This document shows, piece after piece, positions 34,909 through 44,939 of a DNA stretch of 64,000 nucleotides (the first letter of the stretch is position 1; every line of letters begins with the position of its first letter). Both the position numbers and the translations under genes were made by a program. Origin of the DNA: Paradevosia shaoguanensis (lineage in GTDB: Bacteria; Pseudomonadota; Alphaproteobacteria; Rhizobiales; Devosiaceae); NCBI RefSeq assembly GCF_016801025.1, contig NZ_CP068983.1, positions 4,518,501 through 4,582,500 on the forward strand, read 5' to 3'. The notes beneath the pieces were generated by a model. The model was not told the DNA's origin. It saw only the letters and a program-made list of their open reading frames with translations, and ran no database searches.

Positions 34909-35790
34909 ATGATGACGATGGTTCGTAATTTTGGCGCCCTGTTCCTTGGGCTTGTGATGGCGGTCAGCCTGGCCGCCCCTGCCCTGGCGGCAGTAAAGGT
35001 CACCGTGAACGGGACCCCGATCACCGACGTTCAGATTGCCCAGCGCGTGAAGCTGCTGGCACTCGAAGGCGGCGGCGGCACCAAGGGTGCCACCGAGCAG
35101 CTCATCAACGAAGTCATCCAGGTCGATGAAGCCAAGCGCGTTGGCATCGTTATCTCGGAAAGCCAGATCGATGGCGCCTTCCTCACGGTTGCCCGCAACC
35201 TCAAGATGAGCGAAGCGAACCTCAAGAAGGTGCTGACCCAGCAGGGCGTCAACATGCAGACGCTGCGCGATCGCCTCAAGGCCTCGCTCGCCTGGCAGGC
35301 CGTCGTCGGCCAGGTCGTCAACCAGAACGTCCAGGTTTCCGACAGCGAGCTTGATGCCAAGGCGGCCGGCAAGGTCAACGCGGCCAACAGCTTTGACTAC
35401 ATCCTCAAGGAAGTGCTGTTCATCGGCGGCGGCGGTCGTTCGGGCCAGGCCAATTCCTATCGCGCCGCCTTCAAGGGTTGTGACAGCGCGGTGCAGCTTT
35501 CGACCAAGTACACCGACGTCGCCGTGACCGACGTCGGCCGTCGTCACGCCACCCAGCTTCCCGATGCCCTGGCCAAGGAACTGGCCGGCATCAATGTGGG
35601 CGGCATCACCAAGCCGCGCGTGGTCTCCAATGGCGTCTCGATGCTCGCCGTCTGCTCGAAGTCCGAAGCCCGCGACCTGACCTTCATCAAGGACACGATC
35701 CGCCAGGAAGCCGGCAACGACCAGCTCAAGAACGCTGCCGACAAGTACCTCAAGGACCTCCGGGCCAAGGCCCGCATTTCGTACAACTAA
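34909..35790 (+). CDS. SurA-like periplasmic chaperone / peptidyl-prolyl isomerase
   Basis: Start candidates are ATG 34909, 34912 and 34918; GAGG at 34894 favours the first. The 293-residue product has a signal peptide ending APALA. A SurA-type N-terminal chaperone region follows (VNGTPITDVQIAQRVKLLAL, then LKKVLTQQGVNMQTLRDRLK), and then one degenerate parvulin-like domain (about 160-265). It would escort outer-membrane proteins such as LptD, which is encoded just upstream. Isomerase activity is uncertain because the parvulin core is divergent. Confidence 0.87.
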   Translation: MMTMVRNFGALFLGLVMAVSLAAPALAAVKVTVNGTPITDVQIAQRVKLLALEGGGGTKGATEQLINEVIQVDEAKRVGIVISESQIDGAFLTVARNLKMSEANLKKVLTQQGVNMQTLRDRLKASLAWQAVVGQVVNQNVQVSDSELDAKAAGKVNAANSFDYILKEVLFIGGGGRSGQANSYRAAFKGCDSAVQLSTKYTDVAVTDVGRRHATQLPDALAKELAGINVGGITKPRVVSNGVSMLAVCSKSEARDLTFIKDTIRQEAGNDQLKNAADKYLKDLRAKARISYN

Positions 35791-35801
35791 GCGAGGCTGC
35801 A

Positions 35802-36797
35802 TTGGCCGCTGCACTGGCGCCCCTTGCGCTGAGCATGGGTGAACCTTCGGGGATCGGGCCAGACCTGATCCTCAGGCTTTTCTCGCAAAGGGCGGAGCTC
35901 AGGCTTCCGCCCTTTGTGGTCTATGGCAACGTGCCTTTCCTGCGGGCCCGCGCTGCGCGTCTCGGCATCGACGTCACGTTCGGCCCTCCCGACGCCGATT
36001 TCGCCACCACCCTCCCCGTGCTCGATATCGACGGCATGGTGCCCGACAATCCCGGCGCACCGACGGCCCTTTCGGGCAAGGTAGTGATGGAGGCCATTGC
36101 CCGCGCCGTCGCCGATACCCTTCGAGGCGCCACCCGCGGCCTCGTCACCGCACCCATCCACAAGGGTGTGCTCTATTCCGCCGGCTTCAAGTATCCGGGG
36201 CACACCGAGTATCTGGCGGCTCTCTGCGCCACGCCGGGCAGTGCCCCGCGGCTGCCGGTGATGATGCTTGCGCATGAAGAGCTGCGCACCATCCCGCTGA
36301 CCATCCACGTGCCCCTGCACGAGGTGCCAGGCCTCGTCACCACCGACCTCATCCTCAAGACCACGCGCATCGTCGCCCACGACCTGCGCAACCGCTTCGG
36401 CATTGCCGACCCGCGCATCGGTATTGCCGGCCTCAACCCGCATGCGGGCGAAGGCGGCACGATCGGGCGGCAGGAGGTCGACATCATCGGCCCGGCTGTC
36501 GCTGCCCTCGTCCATGAGGGCATCGCCGCCGAAGGTCCCTTCCCGGCCGATACGCTGTTCTTCCCCGCGCATTGGCGGCAATACGACGCCGTTATCGCCA
36601 TGTATCACGACCAGGCGCTGATCCCGATCAAGACCGTGGCGTTCGATGAAGCCGTCAACGTAACGCTCGGCCTGCCCATCGTGCGCACCTCGCCCGACCA
36701 CGGCACCGCCTTCGATCTTGCCGGCAGCGGCAAGGGCTCGCATGCGAGCTTCCTGGCGGCCATCCGCCTTGCAGACAAGATGACGGGCGGCGCATGA
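35802..36797 (+). CDS. pdxA: 4-hydroxythreonine-4-phosphate dehydrogenase
   Basis: TTG 35802 is the probable start ([20 protein letters not shown]), with GCGAGG just before it. The 331-residue protein shows the PdxA blocks [34 protein letters not shown] and [12 protein letters not shown], with the three metal-binding His residues. It makes the pyridoxine precursor 3-amino-2-oxopropyl phosphate in vitamin B6 synthesis. Its stop overlaps the rsmA start (ATGA), the common order surA-pdxA-rsmA. Confidence 0.96.
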   Translation: MAAALAPLALSMGEPSGIGPDLILRLFSQRAELRLPPFVVYGNVPFLRARAARLGIDVTFGPPDADFATTLPVLDIDGMVPDNPGAPTALSGKVVMEAIARAVADTLRGATRGLVTAPIHKGVLYSAGFKYPGHTEYLAALCATPGSAPRLPVMMLAHEELRTIPLTIHVPLHEVPGLVTTDLILKTTRIVAHDLRNRFGIADPRIGIAGLNPHAGEGGTIGRQEVDIIGPAVAALVHEGIAAEGPFPADTLFFPAHWRQYDAVIAMYHDQALIPIKTVAFDEAVNVTLGLPIVRTSPDHGTAFDLAGSGKGSHASFLAAIRLADKMTGGA

Positions 36798-37633
36798 GCC
36801 AGATCGACGACCTGCCGCCGCTGCGCGAAGTCATCGCCGCTCATGGCCTGCGCGCCAAGAAGGAGCTTGGGCAGAACTTCCTGCTCGATCTCAACCTCAC
36901 CGCCCGCATTGCCCGCGTGGCCGGCGATCTCCATGACGCCACCGTCATCGAAGTCGGCCCCGGCCCCGGGGGCCTCACCCGCGCCCTGCTTGCGGAAGGC
37001 GCCAGGCAGGTCATCGCCATCGAGCGCGATGCCCGCGCGCTCCCGGCCCTGCAGGAAATCGAAGCGGCCTATCCCGGCCGGCTCATCATCATTTCCGGCG
37101 ATGCACTGGAGATCGATTACCGGACACTGGCCAGCGGCCCCATCCGTCTGGTCTCCAACCTGCCCTACAACATCGCCACACCCCTCCTCACCGGCTGGCT
37201 CTCCGCCGATCCCTGGCCGCCCTATTACGAGAGCCTGACGCTGATGTTCCAGCGCGAGGTTGCCGAGCGCATCTGCGCCAAACCGGGTGACGATGCCTAT
37301 GGGCGGCTGGCCGTGCTTGCCGGCTGGCGCACTAATGCGCGTATCGCCTTCAATGTCGGTCGGCAGGCCTTCACTCCGCCACCCAATGTGACGTCGGCCA
37401 TCGTGCACCTCGTGCCCAAGCCGATCGACGAGAGCGTAAGAGTCCGCGATCTCGAAGCCGTCACCAAGGCCGCCTTCGGCCAGCGTCGCAAGATGGTCCG
37501 CCAGAGCCTCAAGGCTACAGGTGTTCCGGTCGAAAAGCTGCTGGAAGCGGCTGGGCTCAAGGGCGACGAGCGCGCCGAGGAGTTGCCCGTCGAAGCCTTC
37601 CTGGCCATGGCCAGGATCTATGCCGCCCGCTAG
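36794..37633 (+). CDS. rsmA: 16S rRNA (adenine1518/1519-N6) dimethyltransferase
   Basis: The 279-residue protein has the SAM motif [16 protein letters not shown], the acidic [10 protein letters not shown] and the catalytic NLPYN (122-126). The C-terminal helical domain ends with [13 protein letters not shown]. It dimethylates two adjacent adenines near the 3' end of 16S rRNA during 30S maturation. It is the last gene of the lptF operon in the window. Confidence 0.96.
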   Translation: MSQIDDLPPLREVIAAHGLRAKKELGQNFLLDLNLTARIARVAGDLHDATVIEVGPGPGGLTRALLAEGARQVIAIERDARALPALQEIEAAYPGRLIIISGDALEIDYRTLASGPIRLVSNLPYNIATPLLTGWLSADPWPPYYESLTLMFQREVAERICAKPGDDAYGRLAVLAGWRTNARIAFNVGRQAFTPPPNVTSAIVHLVPKPIDESVRVRDLEAVTKAAFGQRRKMVRQSLKATGVPVEKLLEAAGLKGDERAEELPVEAFLAMARIYAAR

Positions 37634-37653
37634 ATACGGGCTCTCATCCTGAT

Positions 37654-37941
37654 TCAGGCGCGAAGTCCAAGTCTTTGGGCTTCCTCTGCTTTTGCATGGA
37701 ATGGTCCGACTACGATCTCGACCTCGCAGCTATCGCCACCGCGATAGCGGAAGTGGCGTTCGGCCACGATGCCGTCAAAACTCGGCTCGTCCTCCCCACC
37801 CATGCTTTCGAGGTGAATATGGTCGCCCAGATTGGGCAACAGGCTGATATCGCCCTCGACCTGATGGTCGGACTTGGTGGGGTGATCGAGGGGACGACGC
37901 CCCTCCTCCGGCCGATAGCGGAGCAAAACCGTGTAGCGCAT
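37654..37941 (-). CDS. Small hypothetical protein
   Basis: The 95-residue frame starts MRYTVLLRYRPEEG and contains PNLGDHIHLESMG and RHFRYRGGDSCEVEIVVG. The balanced residue use and beta-strand pattern suggest a real small beta protein rather than a shadow. No family is recognised. It converges with rsmA. Its upstream neighbour on the opposite strand is the DUF6766 gene. Confidence 0.6.
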   Translation of the reverse strand: MRYTVLLRYRPEEGRRPLDHPTKSDHQVEGDISLLPNLGDHIHLESMGGEDEPSFDGIVAERHFRYRGGDSCEVEIVVGPFHAKAEEAQRLGLRA

Positions 37942-38041
37942 GGCACTGTCCTCGCTGCGGGTACAACGGTCGTCCGATAGTGGCAGTTCCCGAAGGCCAG
38001 GCGCAGTGACAGATTAGGGCGTCCGAGCCAAGGAGGATCAG

Positions 38042-38422
38042 ATGCCCGGCCGATCGATCTGGACCCGTTACAGCTTCGCCTGGGTCACGCTGGCCCTGTT
38101 CCTGTTCTCGGCAACCGGCCACTGGATATTCGGCTGGCTCGCCTTCGCGCAGGAAGCCGAGGCGGTGGGGCAGCAGCCCACCTTCAATGGTTATTTCGTC
38201 ACGATGATGCGCGACACGCTCGAAAACTGGCAGTCCGATTTCCTGCAGCTCATCTGGAACGTGGCCGGCCTCGCTTTCCTCCTCCATGTCGGTTCCTCCC
38301 AATCCAAGGAGGGCAACGAGCGGATGGAGGCCAAGATCGATGCGATCCTGCGCAAGGTCGATCCGACGGCCGGCGCGACGATTAATGAGCTCGATACCGA
38401 ATTCGCCCGCGGCAAGAACTAG
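38042..38422 (+). CDS. DUF6766 family small membrane protein
   Basis: The 126-residue protein is preceded by a strong AAGGAGG site. It has two hydrophobic segments (RYSFAWVTLALFLFSATGHW and FLQLIWNVAGLAFLLHVGSS). Between them lies a soluble stretch, FNGYFVTMMRDTLENWQSDF, the pattern of DUF6766 proteins found across Hyphomicrobiales. The C-terminal tail is charged. Function is unknown. Confidence 0.8.
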   Translation: MPGRSIWTRYSFAWVTLALFLFSATGHWIFGWLAFAQEAEAVGQQPTFNGYFVTMMRDTLENWQSDFLQLIWNVAGLAFLLHVGSSQSKEGNERMEAKIDAILRKVDPTAGATINELDTEFARGKN

Positions 38423-38455
38423 GCTTCGTTCTTCAGGACGTGATTCAACTCGCTC

Positions 38456-39094
38456 TCAAAGTGAATCGATCTGCTTCTGCAAGTCCTTGACGAAGCTATC
38501 CATTCCGGAAATCCGGTCGCGCTTGAGGCGTGCCGCGGCGAGGATGGAGCGCACCTTCTGCGTGGAGTCTTCCAGGTCCTCGTTGACGATCACATAGTCA
38601 TATTCGGCATAGTGATCCATCTCGATGCGTGCATTGCGCAGGCGCTTCTCGATAGTGCCGGCGCTATCCTGCGCACGGCGCTCCAGCCGGGCGCGCAGCT
38701 CCTGGATCGAGGGCGGCAGGATGAACACCGTCACCATGTCCTTGCGGCACTTCTCGTAGAGCTGGAGCGTGCCCTGGTAGTCGATGTCGAAGAGGATGTC
38801 GCTGCCGTTAGTAAGCTGCTCTTCCACCTTGGCGCGTGGGGTGCCGTAGAAATTGTCATGCACCTGCGCCCATTCGAGCAGCTCGTCGTTGTCCTTCATG
38901 CGGTGGAAGGTCGTCTGGTCGACGAAGTAATAGTGCTTGCCCTCGACCTCGTCGGTGCGGCGTGCGCGGGTCGTCACGGATACGGAGAGACCGATATTGG
39001 GGTCCTGTCCGAAGAGCGTGCGCGTGATCGAGGATTTGCCGGCGCCTGATGGGGACGCAAGAACCAGCATCACGCCCCGCCGTGGAAAATCCAT
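38456..39094 (-). CDS. gmk: Guanylate kinase
   Basis: The start ATG 39094 gives 212 residues with P-loop ASPSGAGKSS (Lys20). SVSVTTRARRTDEVEGKHYYF (GMP-binding region), EWAQVHDNFYGTPR and IDYQGTLQL follow. It phosphorylates GMP to GDP. It lies 13 bases after yicC on the same strand, the standard yicC-gmk order, at the end of the minus-strand fab/mltG run. Confidence 0.96.
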   Translation of the reverse strand: MDFPRRGVMLVLASPSGAGKSSITRTLFGQDPNIGLSVSVTTRARRTDEVEGKHYYFVDQTTFHRMKDNDELLEWAQVHDNFYGTPRAKVEEQLTNGSDILFDIDYQGTLQLYEKCRKDMVTVFILPPSIQELRARLERRAQDSAGTIEKRLRNARIEMDHYAEYDYVIVNEDLEDSTQKVRSILAAARLKRDRISGMDSFVKDLQKQIDSL

Positions 39095-39107
39095 CCTGCT
39101 CTCCGGT

Positions 39108-40001
39108 CTATTCGATGTTCTGAACCTGCTCGCGTAGTTGATCGATCGCCGCTTTGAGGTCAAGTCCGATGGAAGTGAGGTCCACCGCATTGCTCTTGGA
39201 GCAGAGCGTATTGGCCTCGCGGTTGAACTCCTGCGACAGGAAATCGAGCTTGCGGCCCACCGGCCCGCCAGCGGACAGCAATTGCCGGGCATTGGCGATA
39301 TGGGCCACCAGCCGGTCCAACTCCTCACGGATATCGGCCCGCGTCGCCAGCAGCAACGCCTCCTGTGCCATGCGCTCCTCGGAGACACCTGCCCCATTGG
39401 CCACCAGCTCCGCTACCTGCGACCGCAGGCGCTCCAGCACCACGGCGCGATCGCGCGAGGGATGGGCTTCTGCCTTGCGCGTCAGCCGCTCGATCTCATC
39501 GATATGGCGCCCCAGAACGGCGCTCAGTTGCACGCCTTCCCGCCGCCGAGCGTCGACCAGGCCGACGAGGCATTGCTCGACGCAATCAAGGATGGCGGCC
39601 TGCAAGGCCTCCTCCTCTTCCGGCGGAAGCGGTTTTTCCTTCTGGTCCAGCACGCCCTTGAGGCCAAGGATACCGTCAAGGCTGGGCCGCCGCGCGTCGA
39701 GGCGTCGCGACAGGTCGTCAATGGCGGTCAGTACCGCCTTGAGGGCCTGCTGGTTGACCACGACCTCGCCCGTCGCGCCGTCGCGGTCGATATTGATGGT
39801 CACGGTCAGCGAGCCGCGTGTCACGGCTGCGCCGATGCGCCTGCGGATCTCGCCTTCGATGGGGTCGAGCCCCGGCGCCAGGCGCATGCGCATATCCAGC
39901 CCACGCCCGTTGACCGACTTCATCTCGCACGAGAAGGCGACAGTGCCCACCGCCCCGGTGGCGCGGGCGTAGCCCGTCATACTGGCGAGCGGCTGGCTCA
40001 T
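39108..40001 (-). CDS. YicC family endoribonuclease
   Basis: The start ATG 40001 follows AAGGGGA. The 297-residue product begins LASMTGYARATG, the hallmark of YicC_N. It ends with the DUF1732 region (FLSQEFNREANTLCSKSNAVDLTSIGLDLK). YicC/YloC proteins are RNases linked to small RNA turnover and stationary-phase survival. It lies between mltG and gmk with 10- and 13-base gaps. Confidence 0.93.
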   Translation of the reverse strand: MSQPLASMTGYARATGAVGTVAFSCEMKSVNGRGLDMRMRLAPGLDPIEGEIRRRIGAAVTRGSLTVTINIDRDGATGEVVVNQQALKAVLTAIDDLSRRLDARRPSLDGILGLKGVLDQKEKPLPPEEEEALQAAILDCVEQCLVGLVDARRREGVQLSAVLGRHIDEIERLTRKAEAHPSRDRAVVLERLRSQVAELVANGAGVSEERMAQEALLLATRADIREELDRLVAHIANARQLLSAGGPVGRKLDFLSQEFNREANTLCSKSNAVDLTSIGLDLKAAIDQLREQVQNIE

Positions 40002-40011
40002 CGTCGTCCCC

Positions 40012-41139
40012 TTATTGGGCGGTAGTCGTGGTGTCGCCGGTTTCCTGGGCCTGCTCGGCCTCGATGGCATCCTTGGCAGCTTCTGTGTCCGCCTGTGCGT
40101 CGATCGCCATCTGCTTTTCGATGGCACGCCACTTGGCCACGTTCTTGCGGTGGTCGGCGTAGTTTTCGGCAAAGAGGTGCCCGTCCGACGGGGTAGCGCC
40201 CGCGGCCACGAAGTAGAGGTCCTTGGTCTTGGCCGGATTGGCGGCCGCGCGCAGGGACTCGATGCCCGGATTGGCGATCGGGCCGGCGGGAAGGCCGTCG
40301 ATCTGGTAGGTATTGTAAGGCGTTTTGGCCTCGATCTCGGACTTCTTGAGCCCGCGGCCCAGCGTCGACTGACCCTTGGTGATGCCGTAGATGATCGTCG
40401 GGTCCGACTGCAGGCGCATGCCCTTCTTGAGCCGGTTGACGAAGACCGCCGCCACCTGCGGACGCTCGGTGGCAACGCCGGTTTCCTTCTCGACGACCGA
40501 GGCCAGGGTCACCAGTTCCTCGGGCGTCTTGATCGGCAGGTCGGGGTCGCGCCCCGCCCAGATTTCGTCGAGCGCCTTCTTCTGCGCCGCCTGCATCTTG
40601 TCGAGCACGGACTGGCGGGTGTCGCCCGGAATGTAGCTATAGGTATTGGGCAGGATCGAGCCTTCCGGCGGCATGTTGGAAATTTCGCCGATAAGGTGCG
40701 AATCCCCATTGATGCGTTCGATGACCTGCCAGGAGGTAAAGCCTTCCGGCACTGTCACCCCGTAAAGCACGGGGACGCCCTCGGTGAGTTCGGTGAGGAT
40801 ATCGGCCATGCTCGAATGCGCGGCGATCTTGAACTCACCCGCCTTGAGCTTGCCCTGCTTCTTGAGCGCCATGCCAGCGGCCTGGAAGATCATGCGATTG
40901 TCGATGAGGCCCTGGGTTTCGAGCCGTTCGGCGGTCAGGCCCAGGCTCGAACCGGGCTCGACGAGGAATGTCGTGTCCTGCGGAATGTCGCCGGCCGAAT
41001 AGAAGCGGTTGAGCCCGAAGAAGAACAACCCACCCACCAGCAGCATGGCGATCACGAACAGCGACAGCACGCCGTTGAGGATGTCGATCAGGCCGTTGCG
41101 GCGGCGGGGCTTGGCCCTCTTGTTCTTGCGGTCGGCCAT
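40012..41139 (-). CDS. mltG: Endolytic murein transglycosylase MltG
   Basis: The 375-residue protein has a basic cytoplasmic N-terminus and one membrane helix (about 22-43). The YceG domain includes LASVVEKETG with catalytic Glu217, then SDPTIIYGITKGQS and NTYQIDGLPAGPIANPG. It cuts nascent glycan strands at the inner membrane and helps set their length. The last 35 residues are Ala/Glu/Thr-rich and look disordered. It is downstream of fabF in the same direction. Confidence 0.95.
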   Translation of the reverse strand: MADRKNKRAKPRRRNGLIDILNGVLSLFVIAMLLVGGLFFFGLNRFYSAGDIPQDTTFLVEPGSSLGLTAERLETQGLIDNRMIFQAAGMALKKQGKLKAGEFKIAAHSSMADILTELTEGVPVLYGVTVPEGFTSWQVIERINGDSHLIGEISNMPPEGSILPNTYSYIPGDTRQSVLDKMQAAQKKALDEIWAGRDPDLPIKTPEELVTLASVVEKETGVATERPQVAAVFVNRLKKGMRLQSDPTIIYGITKGQSTLGRGLKKSEIEAKTPYNTYQIDGLPAGPIANPGIESLRAAANPAKTKDLYFVAAGATPSDGHLFAENYADHRKNVAKWRAIEKQMAIDAQADTEAAKDAIEAEQAQETGDTTTTAQ

Positions 41140-41334
41140 CGGTCAACGAATTCCTTTGCTGGCCGCGCCTCTTCCTGGACGCGGTCGAACCATTCCTATC
41201 GCAGCGACAATCGTGCCGTTGCGCCCCCTGCCTAAGGTGGCGGCCATTGTTTGCAGGATTCGGGCAAAAGCAAGAGGGCGACGGAGGGGAAAGCTCAACT
41301 CTCCCCACGATCCCGCGAACAGCTTGTGTGCAGG

Positions 41335-41359
41335 AGCCCGCCGAAAGTCCCGGCGGGCT
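41335..41359 (-). terminator. Hairpin after fabF, possible terminator
   Basis: A 9-bp perfect stem (41335-41343 with 41351-41359) lies just past the fabF stop at 41370. The minus-strand tail lacks a T-run, so termination may be weak and mltG could receive read-through. Confidence 0.5.
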
Positions 41360-41369
41360 TGAAGAGGCC

Positions 41370-42638
41370 TCAGGCGACGCGGCTGAAAATCAGCGTCGCA
41401 TTGGTGCCGCCGAACCCGAACGAGTTCGAAAGCGCCACGTTGATCTCTTTCTTCACCGCCTTGTGCGGCACGAGGTTGATCGCGGTCTCGACCGAAGGAT
41501 TGTCGAGGTTGAGGGTGGGCGGAGCCATGCCGTCGCGGATCGCGAGCAGCGAGAAGATGGCTTCCACTGCCCCTGCGGCACCCAGGAGATGCCCGACGGC
41601 CGACTTGGTCGAGGACATGAGCACCTTGGATGCATGCTCACCGAGCAGGCGCGTCACCGCACCGAGCTCGATCTCGTCCCCGAGCGGGGTCGAGGTGCCA
41701 TGGGCATTGATATAGTCGATGTCGGCAGGCTGGAGACCGGCGCGCTTCATGGCGGCCTGCATCGAGCGGTAGCCGCCATTGCCATCTTCGGCCGGAGCCG
41801 TGATGTGATGGGCGTCGCCCGACAGGCCGTAGCCGACGACTTCGCCGTAGATCTTGGCGCCGCGGGCCTTGGCCTGCTCGTATTCCTCGAGCACGACCAC
41901 GCCGGCGCCCTCGCCCATCAGGAAGCCGTCGCGATCCTTGTCATAAGGGCGCGAGGCCCTTTCGGGCGTGTCGTTGAAGCCGGTTGTGAGGGCACGCACC
42001 GCGCAGAAGCCGGCGAAGGACAGCCGGTTGACCGGCGATTCCGCGCCGCCGGCGACCATCACGTCGGCATCGCCCAGCGCAATGAGGCGCGCGGCATCGC
42101 CGATGGCGTGCGAACCCGTCGAGCAGGCGGTGACCACCGAGTGGTTCGGCCCCTTGAGCCCGTGGCGGATCGACACCTGGCCGGAGACCAGATTGATGAG
42201 ACGGCCAGGGATGAAGAAGGGGCTGATACGACGCGGGCCCTTTTCGGCCAGCGTAATGGAGGCTTCGTAGATGCCTCCGATGCCACCGATGCCCGACCCG
42301 ATCAGGACGCCTGCGCGTTCCTGCTTGTCGGTGGTGGTGAGGTCGATTCCCGAGTCCTTGATGGCCTGGTCCGAAGCGGCCATGCCGTAGACGATGAAGG
42401 GGTCAACCTTGCGTTGCTCCTTCACCTCCAGCCAGTCATCAGGGTTGTACTTGCCCTCGGAATAGCTTCCCAATGGAATGCGGCCGGCGACCTGACAAGG
42501 CAGATCCTCGACATCGAAATCGTCGACGCGCTTTGCGCCGCTCTTTGAGGCAAGAATGTTGGACCAGACCGTCTCGACCCCCACGCCAAGTGGAGAGACG
42601 ATACCCATTCCGGTGACAACGACGCGGCGCAATTCCAT
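41370..42638 (-). CDS. fabF: Beta-ketoacyl-ACP synthase II
   Basis: The 422-residue thiolase-fold enzyme has the nucleophile in VTACSTGSHAIG (Cys172) and the His residues in YINAHGTSTPLGD and KSAVGHLLGAAG. The C-terminal glycine-rich SNSFGFGGTNATL is also intact. It elongates acyl-ACP with malonyl-ACP. It follows acpP by 24 bases, the normal arrangement. Confidence 0.97.
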   Translation of the reverse strand: MELRRVVVTGMGIVSPLGVGVETVWSNILASKSGAKRVDDFDVEDLPCQVAGRIPLGSYSEGKYNPDDWLEVKEQRKVDPFIVYGMAASDQAIKDSGIDLTTTDKQERAGVLIGSGIGGIGGIYEASITLAEKGPRRISPFFIPGRLINLVSGQVSIRHGLKGPNHSVVTACSTGSHAIGDAARLIALGDADVMVAGGAESPVNRLSFAGFCAVRALTTGFNDTPERASRPYDKDRDGFLMGEGAGVVVLEEYEQAKARGAKIYGEVVGYGLSGDAHHITAPAEDGNGGYRSMQAAMKRAGLQPADIDYINAHGTSTPLGDEIELGAVTRLLGEHASKVLMSSTKSAVGHLLGAAGAVEAIFSLLAIRDGMAPPTLNLDNPSVETAINLVPHKAVKKEINVALSNSFGFGGTNATLIFSRVA

Positions 42639-42662
42639 CAGACTATGACCGCTCGGCTGTGA

Positions 42663-42899
42663 TTAACCGACAGCCTTGGTCAGGAAGGAAACGGCATCGC
42701 CGAAGGTCTGGATGGATTCAGCGGCGTCGTCCGGGATCTCGACCGAGAACTCTTCCTCGAAGGCCATCACCAGCTCGACCTGATCGAGCGAATCGGCGCC
42801 CAGATCGTCGATAAAGCTGGCCTTTTCCACGACCTTCTCCGGATCGACGTTGAGGTGCTCGACGACGATTTTACGGACGCGATCAGCGATATCGCTCAT
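42663..42899 (-). CDS. acpP: Acyl carrier protein
   Basis: The 78-residue acidic helical protein has the phosphopantetheine site [11 protein letters not shown] at Ser37, the exact size and motif of bacterial AcpP. It carries growing acyl chains. It lies between fabG (about 195 bases upstream, enough for its own promoter) and fabF. Confidence 0.98.
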   Translation of the reverse strand: MSDIADRVRKIVVEHLNVDPEKVVEKASFIDDLGADSLDQVELVMAFEEEFSVEIPDDAAESIQTFGDAVSFLTKAVG

Positions 42900-43094
42900 G
42901 CTTGACTTCCTTAGTTACCAAAATGGTTTTCGTTCATTCTGCCAGCGCTATACCCGGCACGACTGGGCAAGGCGCAGTTTAAGCGGACTGCGGTCAAACG
43001 GAAGCACGAAAAGGCGCTTCCAATGAGCAATCAAGCGGCGACCTAACACACTTTACGACCTTTGGCCAATACTGGAAACGCCGGTTTCCCGGCC

Positions 43095-43832
43095 TTAAAG
43101 CATAACCATGCCGCCGTTTACGTTGAGCGTGTGCCCAGTGATGTAGCCTGCGGCGTCGCTGGCCAGGAACACGGCACAGGCCGCAATCTCGTCGCCAGTG
43201 CCCAGCCGCGCGGCCGGAATGGTGGCGAGAATGGATTCGCGCTGCTTTTCATTGAGCTCGTCGGTCATGGCCGAGGCGATGAAGCCGGGCGCGATGGCGT
43301 TGACGGTGATGTTGCGCGAGGCAACTTCATAAGCCAGCGCCTTGCCCATGCCGATGAGCCCGGCCTTGGAGGCCGCGTAATTGCCCTGCCCCGGATTGCC
43401 GACGACGCCGACGACCGAGGAGATGTTGATGATGCGGCCGAAGCGCTGCTTCATCATGCCCCGCAGTACGGAGCGCGTCAGGTGGAAGGCGGCGGTGAGG
43501 TTCACCGCGAGCACCGAATCCCACTCCTCGTCCTTCATGCGCATGAAGAGGTTGTCGCGGGTGATGCCGGCATTGTTGACCAGGATATCGATGCCACCCA
43601 GCGCAGCTTCGGCCTGCGGCACGAGCTGGTCGACCGAGGCGAGATCGGAAAGGTTGCAGGGCAGGATCGGCGAATTGGCGCCGATCTCGCCGGCCACGGC
43701 TTCCAGCGCCTCGGTGCGCGTGCCGCTCAGGGCCACCGTGGCGCCGGCAGCCGCCAGGGCCTTGGCGATTTCGCGGCCGATACCGCCGCTGGCTCCGGTG
43801 ACGAGGGCGCGCTTGCCGGTAAGGTCGAACAT
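43095..43832 (-). CDS. fabG: 3-oxoacyl-ACP reductase
   Basis: The start ATG 43832 (MFDLTGKRALVTGAS) has AGAGGA upstream. The 245-residue SDR has the TGASGGIG cofactor loop, NNAG, and the triad Ser139, Tyr152 and Lys156. It ends with the GHTLNVNGGMVM tail typical of FabG. It reduces 3-oxoacyl-ACP with NADPH. It follows fabD by 16 bases. Confidence 0.97.
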   Translation of the reverse strand: MFDLTGKRALVTGASGGIGREIAKALAAAGATVALSGTRTEALEAVAGEIGANSPILPCNLSDLASVDQLVPQAEAALGGIDILVNNAGITRDNLFMRMKDEEWDSVLAVNLTAAFHLTRSVLRGMMKQRFGRIINISSVVGVVGNPGQGNYAASKAGLIGMGKALAYEVASRNITVNAIAPGFIASAMTDELNEKQRESILATIPAARLGTGDEIAACAVFLASDAAGYITGHTLNVNGGMVML

Positions 43833-43848
43833 CGTGGTGGTCCTCTGG

Positions 43849-44799
43849 TTAGGCGTTGAGCGAGGCGACGAAGGCGTCGATATCGGCAGGCGTATTGAGC
43901 GCGCTCGCCGAGACATCGCCATTGATGCGCTTGGCGAGGCCGGTCAGCACCTTGCCCGTGCCCAGTTCGTAAAGCTGCGTGACGCCGCCCTCGCCGGTGA
44001 GCCAGGTGACGCTTTCAGTCCAGCGCACGCGGCCGGTCACCTGCTCGACAAGGCGTTCGGCGATCTCGGCCGGATCGATGATCGGGCGGGCAATGACGTT
44101 GGAGACTACCGGCACGACCGGGGCCTTCATCGTCACCGAAGCCAGCGCCTCGGCCATCACGGAGGCTGCAGGCGCCATGAGCTTGCAATGGAAAGGCGCG
44201 CTCACCGGCAGCAGCATGGCGCGCTTGGCGCCCTTTTCCTTGGCGATCTCGACGGCGCGCTCGATGGCGCCCACGGCGCCGGAGATCACGACCTGTCCGG
44301 GGGCATTGTCGTTGGCCACGTCACAGACCTCGCCTTGCGCAGCGGCATCGGCCACTTCCTGCGCCGTTGCCAGGTCGAGGCCCAGCAGCGCCGCCATGGC
44401 GCCGTGCCCAACCGGCACCGCCTGCTGCATGGCCAGCCCGCGCGTCCGCAACAATTGCGCTGCGTCACCCAGCGTGAAGGTGCCGGCTGCACAGAGCGCC
44501 GAATACTCGCCCAGCGAGTGCCCCGCGACATAGTCCGCCACTTCGGCGATCCGCACGCCCCTGCTCTCGAGCACGCGCACCACGGCCATGCTCACGGCCA
44601 TCAGCGCCGGCTGGGCGTTCTCCGTCAGGCGCAGCGTCTCATCAGGACCTTCGAACATGAGGGTCGAAAGCTTCTGGCCGAGCGCGTCGTCCACTTCCTG
44701 GAAAACGGCGCGAGCCTCGGGATAGGCATCGGCCAGTTCCTTGCCCATGCCGACAGCCTGGCTGCCCTGCCCTGGAAATGTAAATGCGCGCTTGGTCAA
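43849..44799 (-). CDS. fabD: Malonyl-CoA:ACP transacylase
   Basis: A TTG start at 44799 is supported by GGGAGGG a few bases upstream. The 316-residue protein has FPGQGSQAVGMG at the N-terminus, the nucleophile Ser95 in GHSLGEYS and catalytic His204 in APFHCKLM. It loads malonyl groups onto ACP. It is the first gene of the minus-strand fab run and diverges from brnT. Confidence 0.97.
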   Translation of the reverse strand: MTKRAFTFPGQGSQAVGMGKELADAYPEARAVFQEVDDALGQKLSTLMFEGPDETLRLTENAQPALMAVSMAVVRVLESRGVRIAEVADYVAGHSLGEYSALCAAGTFTLGDAAQLLRTRGLAMQQAVPVGHGAMAALLGLDLATAQEVADAAAQGEVCDVANDNAPGQVVISGAVGAIERAVEIAKEKGAKRAMLLPVSAPFHCKLMAPAASVMAEALASVTMKAPVVPVVSNVIARPIIDPAEIAERLVEQVTGRVRWTESVTWLTGEGGVTQLYELGTGKVLTGLAKRINGDVSASALNTPADIDAFVASLNA

Positions 44800-44939
44800 T
44801 CTGCCCTCCCGGTCGGGTGTACCCCGCCAGAAATTAGGCCGCGGGCGTCGATACTGTAAAGTTGGCGCGGCGTTTGCCCGCCGCGCGTGGCTAAGTCAAG
44901 GCGTGATTAGTGCCGATACACTTGTCCGGCCACCTAATC

